DNA of 7,095 nucleotides from Oxalobacteraceae bacterium UBA7693 (GCA_002482715.1 DLGN01000155.1:14461-21555); one strand, 5' to 3'. Shown: positions 1-6,552, counted from the stretch's first letter. The notes: generated by a model from the letters alone, not told the origin. Made by a program: numbers and translations.

Positions 1-175
1 CAAAATTCAAGCTGGCCGCATTTTGATTATTTTCTTGTGCAGATGCAGCCATAGGTAAACCTAAACTCAGTAAACCTAAGCCACCAAAAAATGCAGCGTG
101 AACCCATACGCTAAGCAATTTCTTCGGATACATTTTCGCGTGTGCTTCTGTTGACGTTTTAATTGTGTTCTTCAT
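1..175 (-). CDS. gspD: GspD, outer-membrane secretin of the T2SS (N-terminal 58 codons only)
   Basis: GspD multimers form the outer-membrane channel through which folded exoproteins leave the cell. Only the N-terminus is visible; the gene continues past the left edge of the window. The ATG at 175-173 opens a frame with a basic N-region (KNTIK, then YPKK at residues 16-19), a hydrophobic stretch at about residues 20-44 (WVHAAFFGGLGLLSLGLPMA) and a signal-peptidase I site ASA|QE after residue 46. The mature start then runs ENNQNAASLNF, which resembles the opening strand of the secretin N0 domain (usually S-L-N-F-x-N-A). The start lies 10 nt after the gspN stop, with a weak ACAGG as ribosome site. 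The leader is fairly long, and M15 is an in-frame alternative start that would give a shorter one. Position after gspN and the N0-like start make GspD the best call, but the diagnostic secretin domain is not visible. Confidence 0.82.
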   Translation of the reverse strand, partial: MKNTIKTSTEAHAKMYPKKLLSVWVHAAFFGGLGLLSLGLPMAASAQENNQNAASLNF

Positions 176-185
176 GCCTGTTGTC

Positions 186-965
186 TCAGTTATATTCTAA
201 TGCGATGATTTGTTTGTCGCCCTCTTGACGACGTCTCCCCAGCAAATTCAGTAAATTTGCCATTTTTTCTTCTTGTCCTTGCTCAGCATAGGCTTTTCCT
301 GAAAACCGGAATCGCCCCTTATCTAGCACTCCATTACCCTCTAACATCATTGGTCCTTTACTAGTATTCAAGACCATATTGGCGACATCACCTCGCCAAT
401 CTAATGTCACTGAGTAACTTCCCAAGGGTTTAATCGAGGATGCCCGTGATGCCATCTCGTTTAAGTCTAACTTCATAATGCCGTTGATTAGCATCTTTCC
501 TTGTACCAGGCTCAACGCCAACTGCCTCCAATGCAAGACGATTTTTCCACTTGGTCCAATCGTATTTAATGGCGCACCTAATCCTTCTAATCGCTCTGGC
601 GGCAAACTAATACTCGCTGGACTAATATGCCACTGTTGGAAATTTCCATTAATTTGTAATGGTGCAGACATGACCTGCTTGTTTTCCAACTCCACAGCTA
701 CTTGCCCAAGCAAAATCGCTGGCGAAATCCGCCATGAAAACCGACCTGGAAATAATGGCGTGACTGCCGATTTATGATCTACCGCAGCACCGACAAATGC
801 AGACCCACGCCAAAAACTTCCTTGAATATCTCCTAAGCTGATGCGCCCAAGTGTTTGCCGCTCTAACGCGACACCTACCCAACTTGCAGGCAAAAAAACC
901 AACACTGTTCCCAGTACACTGACTATACCCACTACCGCCAAACCAAATACTGTTTTTCTTTGCAT
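186..965 (-). CDS. gspN: GspN, T2SS accessory inner-membrane protein
   Basis: GspN is an accessory T2SS protein found in only some systems; it is anchored in the inner membrane with a periplasmic body, and its precise role is unsettled. The 259-residue product has one N-terminal membrane segment at about residues 7-26, then the family signature: PASWV (26-30), T-L-G-R-I-S-L (38-44) and G-S-F-W-R-G-S-A (49-56). The rest is a beta-rich domain with repeated short hydrophobic strands. The C-terminus, with FSGKAYAEQGQEE (221-233) followed by LLNLLGRRRQEG, is also typical of GspN. The length is normal. The ATG is 1 nt past the gspM stop, with an AAAGGG about 12 nt upstream inside gspM, so translation is probably coupled to gspM. 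The stop (TGA 188-186) is 10 nt before gspD. Confidence 0.9.
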   Translation of the reverse strand: MQRKTVFGLAVVGIVSVLGTVLVFLPASWVGVALERQTLGRISLGDIQGSFWRGSAFVGAAVDHKSAVTPLFPGRFSWRISPAILLGQVAVELENKQVMSAPLQINGNFQQWHISPASISLPPERLEGLGAPLNTIGPSGKIVLHWRQLALSLVQGKMLINGIMKLDLNEMASRASSIKPLGSYSVTLDWRGDVANMVLNTSKGPMMLEGNGVLDKGRFRFSGKAYAEQGQEEKMANLLNLLGRRRQEGDKQIIALEYN

Positions 966-966
966 A

Positions 967-1470
967 CTAATTACTAGCCCTTTGCTGACGCAAAGTAATC
1001 ACCACGCCGACTTGCGCTGGATCAGCCAGCGCTGTCACTTTCGCTTCGTCTACCGTTAATCGAGCCGCTTTTTGCATCTCTAAAATCCACTCCATCAAAT
1101 TCGCATACGCAACTGCATTCACCTGAAAACGGACGATATCATTTGAAACTGTCAATGATTGCGTTTTTATATTACGCCGCATCAATGTCGACTCGATGAC
1201 TTCACGCGTCACAACCGGAATATTTTCAGCCATTGTCTTTGATAAAGCGTCGTATTGCGAAGCCATATTCATCATCGTCGCCGCTTGCATTTTCAACGCA
1301 GGCGTGGAGTTTTCCAAATTGCGAATATTACTTTGGGCTGGTTGTATTCCGACTAAATACACCAAACTGGCCAAGATCAAGCAAGCTACGCCAATTAAGA
1401 TCTGACGTTCACGTATTTCCCGCTTGCTCCAGTTAGTTTGTAATTGATTGATAGTCTCGCGAAGTTTCAT
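967..1470 (-). CDS. gspM: GspM, T2SS inner-membrane platform protein
   Basis: GspM is a bitopic inner-membrane protein that stabilises GspL and is part of the assembly platform driving pseudopilus growth. The 167-residue product has a short cytoplasmic stretch with the usual W-S-K-R-E-x-R-E-R run (14-22), one transmembrane helix at about residues 24-41, and a coiled segment at about 43-85. It ends in a small ferredoxin-like periplasmic domain, where YANLMEWILEMQ (122-133), RLTVDEAKV (137-145) and a final V-G-V-V-I-T-L strand (154-160) match the GspM C-terminal fold. Length is typical. The start is fixed by an ATGA overlap with the gspL stop (ATG 1470-1468, TGA 1469-1467), a standard translational coupling arrangement. 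Confidence 0.92.
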   Translation of the reverse strand: MKLRETINQLQTNWSKREIRERQILIGVACLILASLVYLVGIQPAQSNIRNLENSTPALKMQAATMMNMASQYDALSKTMAENIPVVTREVIESTLMRRNIKTQSLTVSNDIVRFQVNAVAYANLMEWILEMQKAARLTVDEAKVTALADPAQVGVVITLRQQRASN

Positions 1471-2768
1471 CGTACACCACCCATATCTACCGTCAACTTG
1501 AGCACACCTTCTTTAACATCAAGCTTTAATCCACGTTCTTTCAAAAGTGTCGTTAGCTGATCAACTGGGAATTCAGCAGGATTCTTTGGGGTGATAAACA
1601 AACTTCGTTCACGATACTCAATACTATTGACCGTCGCACTCGCCTGTGCTGGTACTAACTGTCCCCATGCTGCGGCAAATTGTGCGCTTAATACGAGAAA
1701 GTCATCATTACCAGATTGGCCTGACATTTTTTTTGCCAGATTAATTTTCTGCTGCATTTGAAACACAGGATCACGTGAAACGGGCTCTTTGGGGAAAGTG
1801 GTTTGATAAATGGCTTGTATAGAATCTCGAATTGTATTCGCCTCACGGCGAAGGCTCATCCATTGCCAATTTAAAGCAAGCAAGCTGATCAACAACATCG
1901 TGACCAACAATATGATAGTCCAGCGCCATTTAAGCCAATCAACGCTCTGTTTGCCTTCTACATGTAAAGTCGAAAACAAATCGATGGTTTGATTCGAAAC
2001 CTTGGCGATCTTATTTTTCCAATCAGCACGATGGAATTGAATTTGGCGTTGTTTTACACCGTCATTTGCGTCATCGTTTGAAATCAATTGCTGCAAAGAC
2101 GACTCTAATTCAATAGGAACATAACACTGCAAATTTTGCTGCGGCACCAAAATATTGACGGCTGCATAAATCTGGTTCGCAAAATCTCGCTCCGACAACG
2201 CTTTCCCTTGCGAGTCAATACTTAATCCAAGTCTAATTTGCGGATCACCCTTAACGGATATTTCGCAAGTGAGATTATCTGCCGCCACCATTTCCACTAA
2301 CACAGTACTGAAATCAGCTGCATGTCCGAGACAATCAGACACCGCATAAGCAGAGACTTTTCTTGCCGCAAAAGCCGCTCCGACGAGAAGCAATTGTTCC
2401 ATCCAAGATTTAGCGACTACCGCAACAGTGCACTTTCCATTCAAAGGCTGAGAAGGAACAAATAATAAGTCTGTTGGATCGCTTAATAACTGTTCTTCCA
2501 ATAAGTTAGGAAGTGCCGCTTTCAGTTTCGCAAAAGGCATCGGTGGAACTGCGACCTCAATGAAATTTACATCACTAGCCGAAACCAACAACACCAAATC
2601 ATCAACGCCAGATACATTTTTCTGTATCGCAGACAAAGAATCACGTCCTTGTTGCAAAATATTTTTATCTGCTGATGCTTGGCAATATGCGACTACCTGC
2701 TGATCCAATGCACCAAGCCTGTCCGCGACTACTTTAGGTGGTAATTGTAAATAAAGCGTACTTGCCAT
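1467..2768 (-). CDS. gspL: GspL, T2SS inner-membrane platform protein
   Basis: GspL recruits the cytoplasmic ATPase GspE to the inner membrane and links it to GspM and the pseudopilus. The 433-residue product has three parts. Residues 1 to about 255 are the actin-like cytoplasmic domain, containing the family stretch AALPNLLEEQLLSDPTDLLF (84-103) and, later, the juxtamembrane IDLFSTLH (262-269). A single membrane helix follows W281 at about 284-303. Residues about 305-433 are the periplasmic domain with IYQTTFPKEP (320-329) and a C-terminal ferredoxin-like fold. Domain order and length are as expected. The start ATG (2768-2766) has AAAGG 11 nt upstream. The 56-bp AT-rich gap before it (2769-2824) is the largest true gap between genes inside the operon, and I see no hairpin or clear promoter in it. 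Confidence 0.95.
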   Translation of the reverse strand: MASTLYLQLPPKVVADRLGALDQQVVAYCQASADKNILQQGRDSLSAIQKNVSGVDDLVLLVSASDVNFIEVAVPPMPFAKLKAALPNLLEEQLLSDPTDLLFVPSQPLNGKCTVAVVAKSWMEQLLLVGAAFAARKVSAYAVSDCLGHAADFSTVLVEMVAADNLTCEISVKGDPQIRLGLSIDSQGKALSERDFANQIYAAVNILVPQQNLQCYVPIELESSLQQLISNDDANDGVKQRQIQFHRADWKNKIAKVSNQTIDLFSTLHVEGKQSVDWLKWRWTIILLVTMLLISLLALNWQWMSLRREANTIRDSIQAIYQTTFPKEPVSRDPVFQMQQKINLAKKMSGQSGNDDFLVLSAQFAAAWGQLVPAQASATVNSIEYRERSLFITPKNPAEFPVDQLTTLLKERGLKLDVKEGVLKLTVDMGGVR

Positions 2769-2824
2769 GTTCTACTAAACCTTTTACGAAATTGAGCTGT
2801 CTTATTTTTGTTTTATTTCTTATT

Positions 2825-3835
2825 TCAATTTTCTCGCACCCATAAGATTTGTGTCCCTTTATCATCTCGCTCAAGTAATGCATCGACTTCCAACAACGAT
2901 CGATTCAAGCGTACCCTACCATTCACGACAAAGAAATTGGTTTGAAAATCTAAAAAATTCTCGTCAGTTTGCTGCACTTTATCGGGAAAATTTAACTTAA
3001 ATCTTTCAAAATCAAGAAAGTAAGCACGATCTCTTGTCGCTATCATCAATGCGGCATCGGTCATACTGACATTTTCCAGGCGTGCTGACAAAACTTCAGC
3101 AGTGGTCGTATTCACGTTGATTTTTGTCGATCTTGGCAGCACGGTCACGAAATTTCTTAAACGCGCAATAGTTGCAAGGGAAAAACCCGGAATTGACAAC
3201 AAATCATCAATTTGACTAAATTTCAAGAATTGTACTTCGGAATTCAGACTTATCGGTAGGCTCCCCGGATTTTCTTTAGGATCTGGTGGATTTTTCCCAT
3301 CACCCTTCCCACCTAGCTCTCCGGGTTGACCTGGCCCCTCCAACACTCTTTCACTAGTCAACGCAATTTGGGTAGCAACACTTTGTGCCAATGCCGGATC
3401 CAAGCGCAAATTACTGAGGAGTTTAGCGAAGACCGCCAGCTCGCGACGATCAACTTGACCATTCAAGGCCAAATTTGATAAATTAAACTTCGCCTGCGCA
3501 TCACTGATTTGCCCAGACAGCGTGGCATCACTGTCTTCTGTTTCAGCCCTACCGTTCTCGACATATTGATCAAGTCGCGTATCGCCCAAATTGACCGCCA
3601 AAGGCTCGCCTAAATGATCGACTTTACTGATGCGTCGGTCTTCTCGCAAAATAAGACCAGCCCAATCCAAAGCACCACGCAAGACCCATTTTTTCTGCAA
3701 CTGAAAACGTTGATTTTCTATCGAGCGCACTTGCACTTGCTGCTGCCAAAACAAACTAGCGACAATAGTAATCGCCAACGTGGTGAGTAATAAGGCTGTG
3801 ACAACAGCGACACCATCTTGCTGTCGGCGAATCAT
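2825..3835 (-). CDS. gspK: GspK, minor pseudopilin at the pseudopilus tip
   Basis: GspK is the large minor pseudopilin that caps the pseudopilus in a complex with GspI and GspJ. The 336-residue protein starts with a short basic leader and a prepilin peptidase site, DG|VAVVTALLLTT, after residue 8. Mature position 5 is Thr instead of the Glu found in other pseudopilins, which is usual for GspK. The globular part shows DAQAKFNLSNL (112-122), a helix-hairpin-like segment around IDDLLSIPGFS (209-219), the family hallmark KINVNTTTAEVLSA (238-251), and a closing FFVVNGRVRLN (301-311). A Gly/Pro/Lys-rich stretch at about 166-193 splits the middle of the protein and looks like a disordered loop. The ATG would overlap the ancestral gspJ stop as ATGA, but the present gspJ frame ends 83 nt earlier. 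The ribosome site is poor (TTGGGTGCGGC). Confidence 0.95.
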   Translation of the reverse strand: MIRRQQDGVAVVTALLLTTLAITIVASLFWQQQVQVRSIENQRFQLQKKWVLRGALDWAGLILREDRRISKVDHLGEPLAVNLGDTRLDQYVENGRAETEDSDATLSGQISDAQAKFNLSNLALNGQVDRRELAVFAKLLSNLRLDPALAQSVATQIALTSERVLEGPGQPGELGGKGDGKNPPDPKENPGSLPISLNSEVQFLKFSQIDDLLSIPGFSLATIARLRNFVTVLPRSTKINVNTTTAEVLSARLENVSMTDAALMIATRDRAYFLDFERFKLNFPDKVQQTDENFLDFQTNFFVVNGRVRLNRSLLEVDALLERDDKGTQILWVREN

Positions 3836-3918
3836 GCCGCACCCAATAAGAAAATTTTCAATAATGGATTCTGTTGACCAAGTAGTTGCATGGTCACTTC
3901 AAGACCTGTCTTGCGCGG
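3832..3918 (-). pseudogene. gspJ: Severed C-terminal end of gspJ, in phase after the premature TAA
   Basis: Reading on past the TAA in the same phase gives 28 codons, starting PRKTGLEVTMQLL and ending LLKIFLLGAA, then a TGA at 3834-3832. The TGLEVTM strand and the terminal hydrophobic K-I-F-L-L match what the end of GspJ normally looks like. The TGA overlaps the gspK start as ATGA, the same coupling seen at the gspL/gspM junction. With this piece, gspJ spans 3832-4488 and reads 218 codons, a normal family length. No frameshift is needed; only the single codon at 3921-3919 breaks the gene. The segment has no good start of its own (one internal ATG at codon 200, no ribosome site), so it is probably untranslated unless the stop is read through. 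Confidence 0.8.
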
Positions 3919-4488
3919 TTATGACTTTCCGGGCTTGCCGGGTGCTGGATTGAGTCCGTCATGAGATATGTCGGTACCAGCTACTCGCCAGGTGTTCTCG
4001 TCATTATTCCAAGTACGCATTTGAAAGACCGTGACGCCAGTCTGCAATTTCACCACAGGCATATTATCGTTACCATTAATTGCACTTTGCCAAAAAGAAT
4101 CCAATAATTTCAGATCTCGGGTGGCGATCGATTCACGGCGAGTGAATACGCCATCTAGCATTTTATAGGCAACAACTTGCAACTGCGGAGCGCGATTATC
4201 TTCATAGACAGTCCGAATTAAAATCAACTGCGTATCAAATGCACGTAGATTTTCTCGCTTAGGTAACAGAGCATCGCTGACAAGATGTGCGCAATCATTT
4301 TCAAGTTGTGCAAAACTAATTTGCGCGCCACGACTTTGTTCCAATTCACTATTGAGCGTTTGACGAGCGCGGATAATACTATCCAAACCACTCCATCCCA
4401 TGACGGCGATAATTGCCAAAATAGCGATAGCGACCAATAACTCAATCAAAGTAAAACCAGCAGAATGAACACGTTGACTATGGCGCAT
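3919..4488 (-). CDS. gspJ: GspJ, minor pseudopilin, C-terminally shortened by an in-frame TAA
   Basis: GspJ is a minor pseudopilin of the GspI-GspJ-GspK tip complex. The visible frame codes for 189 residues: an 11-residue basic leader, prepilin peptidase site AG|FTLIELLVAIAI with Glu at mature position 5, a membrane helix at about residues 15-32, and a beta-rich periplasmic domain (QLENDCAHLV at 61-70, VTVFQMRTW at 152-160). It stops at TAA 3921-3919 just after a Pro/Gly/Lys tail (PAPGKPGKS). The usual GspJ ending, a T-G-L-E-V-T strand plus a final hydrophobic strand, is missing from this frame but lies immediately downstream in the same reading phase (listed separately). The start overlaps the gspI stop by 11 nt. 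The gene could be a damaged gspJ, a sequencing error, or a shortened but working variant; identity as gspJ is firm. Confidence 0.93.
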   Translation of the reverse strand: MRHSQRVHSAGFTLIELLVAIAILAIIAVMGWSGLDSIIRARQTLNSELEQSRGAQISFAQLENDCAHLVSDALLPKRENLRAFDTQLILIRTVYEDNRAPQLQVVAYKMLDGVFTRRESIATRDLKLLDSFWQSAINGNDNMPVVKLQTGVTVFQMRTWNNDENTWRVAGTDISHDGLNPAPGKPGKS

Positions 4489-4894
4489 TGGGAACCACCT
4501 GAGTCAATTTTGCAAGCCTACGCTGTAAATTACTGGCATCAAACACCAGCACTTCTACTCGCCGAAATGAGGGGTTCGGCGTGGTCAAAACATGCTCTTC
4601 ACAAAGCAAATCCAGCGCACCTTGTGGGCAAGGAAAAGATCTCTCACCAATTTGTGGCCACTCTTTACCAAGACGTATCTGCGCAAGGCGATTTTCCGCA
4701 GACCAATTCGCCATCATGGTGGCGCGCAAACCACTGCTATTTTGTGCCAAGCTAGCGACCGCACGTAGACTTGCACCTAGCACGGTGCCGACAATCACTA
4801 AGGCAACCAAGACTTCCAATAAGGTAAAACCACCGAAGCGATGGCAATTTTGTTTGTGATGGTATTTCACGTCCGTTCCTGTATTCAGCGCCAT
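4478..4894 (-). CDS. gspI: GspI, minor pseudopilin
   Basis: GspI is a minor pseudopilin that nucleates the tip complex with GspJ and GspK. The prepilin peptidase site is RFGG|FTLLEVLVALVIVG, with Glu at mature position 5. It is followed by the hydrophobic helix and a small domain carrying the family run FPCPQGALDLLC, whose two cysteines could form a disulfide, then TPNPSFRRVEVLVF. The start is uncertain: GTG at 4903, ATG at 4900 (overlapping the gspH stop as TGATG) and ATG at 4894 are all in frame. I chose 4894 because the GGAG at 4906-4903 is 8 nt from it and too close to the other two; this gives 138 residues with a 22-residue leader containing two His-rich turns. The end overlaps gspJ by 11 nt. 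Confidence 0.93.
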   Translation of the reverse strand: MALNTGTDVKYHHKQNCHRFGGFTLLEVLVALVIVGTVLGASLRAVASLAQNSSGLRATMMANWSAENRLAQIRLGKEWPQIGERSFPCPQGALDLLCEEHVLTTPNPSFRRVEVLVFDASNLQRRLAKLTQVVPNAP

Positions 4895-4899
4895 TTGCA

Positions 4900-5388
4900 T
4901 CACTCCACAACAAAATGGCCAACACCATCTGCATTGATAGCGACCTGATCATTTCCAACACGGAGGATCATCGTAAATGGGCGACTTACAGGTTCACGAC
5001 CAAAAACGATACGGAGCGTTTCAGATCGTACTGGATCGGCTGAAAGGATACTTACTTGCGTTTCTGGGAAGGTGAATGGACGCCCGCGTAGCGTGTCAAG
5101 ATCAGTAATTTTTTCCCACTTATTGTCGTTTAACACCAAGAACTGATATCCCTGTTCAAGGACTTCAAAAGCGGTTTGCCGATTGCGTACAATTGCTTCT
5201 TCCCTAGCTAACTGCAGCAGCAAAGAGACACGTTGCGCATCGGTTTGCAATCGTTGATGAACACTTTGAACTGCATTCAATGACACAGCACCAAGCATAA
5301 TGCCCATAATGACTAAAACAACCAATAACTCGAGCAGTGTAAAACCTGAGTTAAATAATTGTTTCGGCTTTTTTATTTGCGCGTCCAC
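4900..5388 (-). CDS. gspH: GspH, minor pseudopilin
   Basis: GspH is a minor pseudopilin thought to link the GspI-J-K tip complex to the GspG shaft. The protein has a prepilin peptidase site NSG|FTLLELLVVLVIMGIMLGA with Glu at mature position 5, an amphipathic helix continuing through VHQRLQTDAQRVSLLLQLAR, then a beta-rich C-terminal domain (ETLRIVFGREPVS, MILRVGNDQVAINADGVG). No ATG is available before the cleavage site. I take the GTG at 5388-5386, 11 nt after the gspG stop, because it gives a 15-residue basic leader (DAQIKKPKQ). An earlier GTG at 5412 would overlap gspG by 13 nt and give a 23-residue leader and 170 residues in total. Neither has a convincing ribosome site, so reinitiation after gspG is likely. 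Confidence 0.92.
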   Translation of the reverse strand: MDAQIKKPKQLFNSGFTLLELLVVLVIMGIMLGAVSLNAVQSVHQRLQTDAQRVSLLLQLAREEAIVRNRQTAFEVLEQGYQFLVLNDNKWEKITDLDTLRGRPFTFPETQVSILSADPVRSETLRIVFGREPVSRPFTMILRVGNDQVAINADGVGHFVVE

Positions 5389-5399
5389 AAAATAGACGC

Positions 5400-5870
5400 T
5401 TACAGATCCCACGAACCGATATCGGCGTCATACCCAGCACCGCCTGGTTTGCCATCTTGTCCATACGAGAAAATTTCCACATCTGATTTCAAACCTGGAG
5501 ACATATATTGATAGGAATTTCCCCAAGGATCTTTCGCCAATTTGGAAATATAACCATCTGCTTTATATCCGTTTGCTGCAGGGCCAGATGATGGCTTAGT
5601 GATCAGGGCTTGCAGTCCTTGTTCAGTTGTCGGATAACGGAGGTTATCCAACTTATACATCTTCAATGCACCGAGCATCGTTGAAATATCTTGTTTCGCC
5701 TGTAGCACTCGTGCATCGTCAGTTCTGCCCATTAATTTTGGCACCACCAGACCTGCCAAAATTCCCATAATGACCAAGACAATCATAATCTCAATCAACG
5801 TAAAACCTTTTGCAAATGCACCTGTACGACTTTTCTGTTTTCTTAGCTTTAATATGCTCAAATTCTTCAT
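5400..5870 (-). CDS. gspG: GspG, major pseudopilin
   Basis: GspG polymerises into the periplasmic pseudopilus that pushes substrates through the secretin. The 156-residue precursor has a 22-residue basic leader (LKLRKQKSR), prepilin peptidase site KG|FTLIEIMIVLVIMGILAG with Glu at mature position 5, and the conserved VVPKLMGRTDDAR helix end. The compact domain includes KMYKLDNLRYPTTEQGLQAL, KDPWGNSYQY, and the C-terminal FSYGQDGKPGG with DADIGSWDL, the calcium-binding region of this family. Nothing is missing, and it is the best conserved gene in the window. It is the first gene of the operon here; the ATG at 5870-5868 is preceded by only a weak TTGAG ribosome site, which is notable for what should be the most abundant product. 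Confidence 0.97.
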   Translation of the reverse strand: MKNLSILKLRKQKSRTGAFAKGFTLIEIMIVLVIMGILAGLVVPKLMGRTDDARVLQAKQDISTMLGALKMYKLDNLRYPTTEQGLQALITKPSSGPAANGYKADGYISKLAKDPWGNSYQYMSPGLKSDVEIFSYGQDGKPGGAGYDADIGSWDL

Positions 5871-6169
5871 TACATTCTCAATACGTTAAATTACTTATCA
5901 ATTATTCGCTTAGCCATTCTTTGCTTACCGTCACCTTGATCGAGAGATACCCCTAATACCACTTCATGCATTTTTTCATAGCAAATCATCTCAACAAGAA
6001 AAAGATAATAAAAACTTACGATGTAAATCGTATCATGAAACAAACCGGAAAATTCTATTTCATCGCATAAGAAAAAAATTATTCCACCACTCGCACACCG
6101 ATCAGCATTTTAGTATGGCATTTTAAATACACCTTCCATTTAAGCTGCTACTAAACAATCAGATATAGA
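5871..6169. other. Non-coding leader region between the DUF1289 gene and gspG
   Basis: This AT-rich stretch of about 300 bases has no convincing gene. It should hold the end of the DUF1289 transcript and the promoter of the gsp operon. I see no stem with a following T-run on either strand: the T7 tract read on the minus strand near 6071-6077 has no stem before it. A short direct repeat, GCATTTTA twice 13 bases apart, lies near 6105-6126. The inverted repeat at 6017-6032 is listed separately. Confidence 0.6.
6017..6032 (-). promoter_or_regulatory. Small inverted repeat overlapping a possible extended -10 upstream of gspG
   Basis: TACGAT and ATCGTA are 6-base arms around a 4-base centre. On the minus strand the first arm reads TGA-TACGAT, which fits an extended -10 (TGnTAnnnT), but no good -35 box lies 16-18 bases upstream. 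If real, the symmetric site over the -10 would suit a repressor. A second weak extended -10, TGC-TATGAA, lies at 5983-5975. Both are guesses from short motifs, about 150 and 105 bases before the gspG start. Confidence 0.2.
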
Positions 6170-6355
6170 TTAATTCCGGCGCGGAAAGCCCTGGGCCAAA
6201 ATGCGATCCCATACGATATCTTTTTGCTCTTGGGTCATAAAAACCCAATCAGCGACTTCCGCAACCGTTCTACCACAGCCACGACAAACATCATCAAAAG
6301 TAGTTGAACATACCGCGACACAAGGAGTATCAGGTCGATTATTTTTTTCCATCAT
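6170..6355 (-). CDS. Small DUF1289 family protein with four conserved cysteines
   Basis: The product is a 61-residue protein of the DUF1289 family, whose biochemical role is not established. The pattern is clear: D-T-P-C-V-A-V-C near the N-terminus, then C-R-G-C-G-R-T, V-A-E-V-A-D-W and Q-E-Q-K-D-I-V-W-D-R-I. Cysteines at about residues 12, 16, 24 and 27 form C-x3-C and C-x2-C pairs that could hold a metal ion; that is inference from spacing. I start at the ATG 6355-6353; a second ATG follows directly, and a TTG two codons earlier is less likely. There is no clear ribosome site. A TATAAA at 6372-6367 and a TATGAT at 6417-6412 on the same strand are possible -10 boxes. It is on the gspG strand but 299 bases away, so probably an independent gene. 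Confidence 0.88.
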   Translation of the reverse strand: MMEKNNRPDTPCVAVCSTTFDDVCRGCGRTVAEVADWVFMTQEQKDIVWDRILAQGFPRRN

Positions 6356-6523
6356 GAACAATTCAATTTATATGACACACAACATCCAAAAGCGACTTCA
6401 TTTTTTACAACATCATACCGTGATTTAATTTTTTAGCACACGAGAATGGCAGAACTTGATTGACCGAAGCAAAGATCAGCAGCAAAATCAGGCCTGTAAG
6501 TCTTTAACGCTGAGCAACTTAGG

Positions 6524-6552
6524 TATTTGATCGATTATATTTGATCGATTAT
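6524..6552. repeat. Perfect 14-bp tandem repeat upstream of the marC-like gene
   Basis: The unit ATTTGATCGATTAT occurs twice head to tail with no mismatch (6525-6538 and 6539-6552), and the period extends one base to the left. Each unit contains the palindrome ATCGAT. It ends 58 bases before the marC-like ATG and just upstream of the best candidate -10 box. Helically it is a little over one turn per copy. It could be a paired regulator site or simply a recent small duplication. Confidence 0.6.

Noticed and set aside
4224..4961. Several 69-96 codon frames on both strands overlapping gspI and gspJ
   Set aside because: All lie in other phases over strongly recognised pseudopilin genes and show no domain signals.
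5953..5979. Eight-codon mini-ORF (MKKCMKWY) on the minus strand upstream of gspG, possible leader peptide
   Set aside because: It is too short to separate from chance, has only a weak TTGAG ahead of it, and no attenuator-like hairpin follows.
6071..6077. T7 run on the minus strand downstream of the DUF1289 gene, possible terminator
   Set aside because: The preceding bases (GGTGTGCGAGTGGTGG) cannot form a self-complementary stem, so there is no support for an intrinsic terminator.
6372..6428. 18-codon plus-strand frame starting at the ATG in TATGACACAC
   Set aside because: It is short, has no ribosome site, and overlaps the likely promoter region of the DUF1289 gene.
6489..6496. CAGGCCTG palindrome in the DUF1289-marC gap
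   Set aside because: An isolated 8-base palindrome with no spacing relation to a promoter and no second copy is expected by chance.
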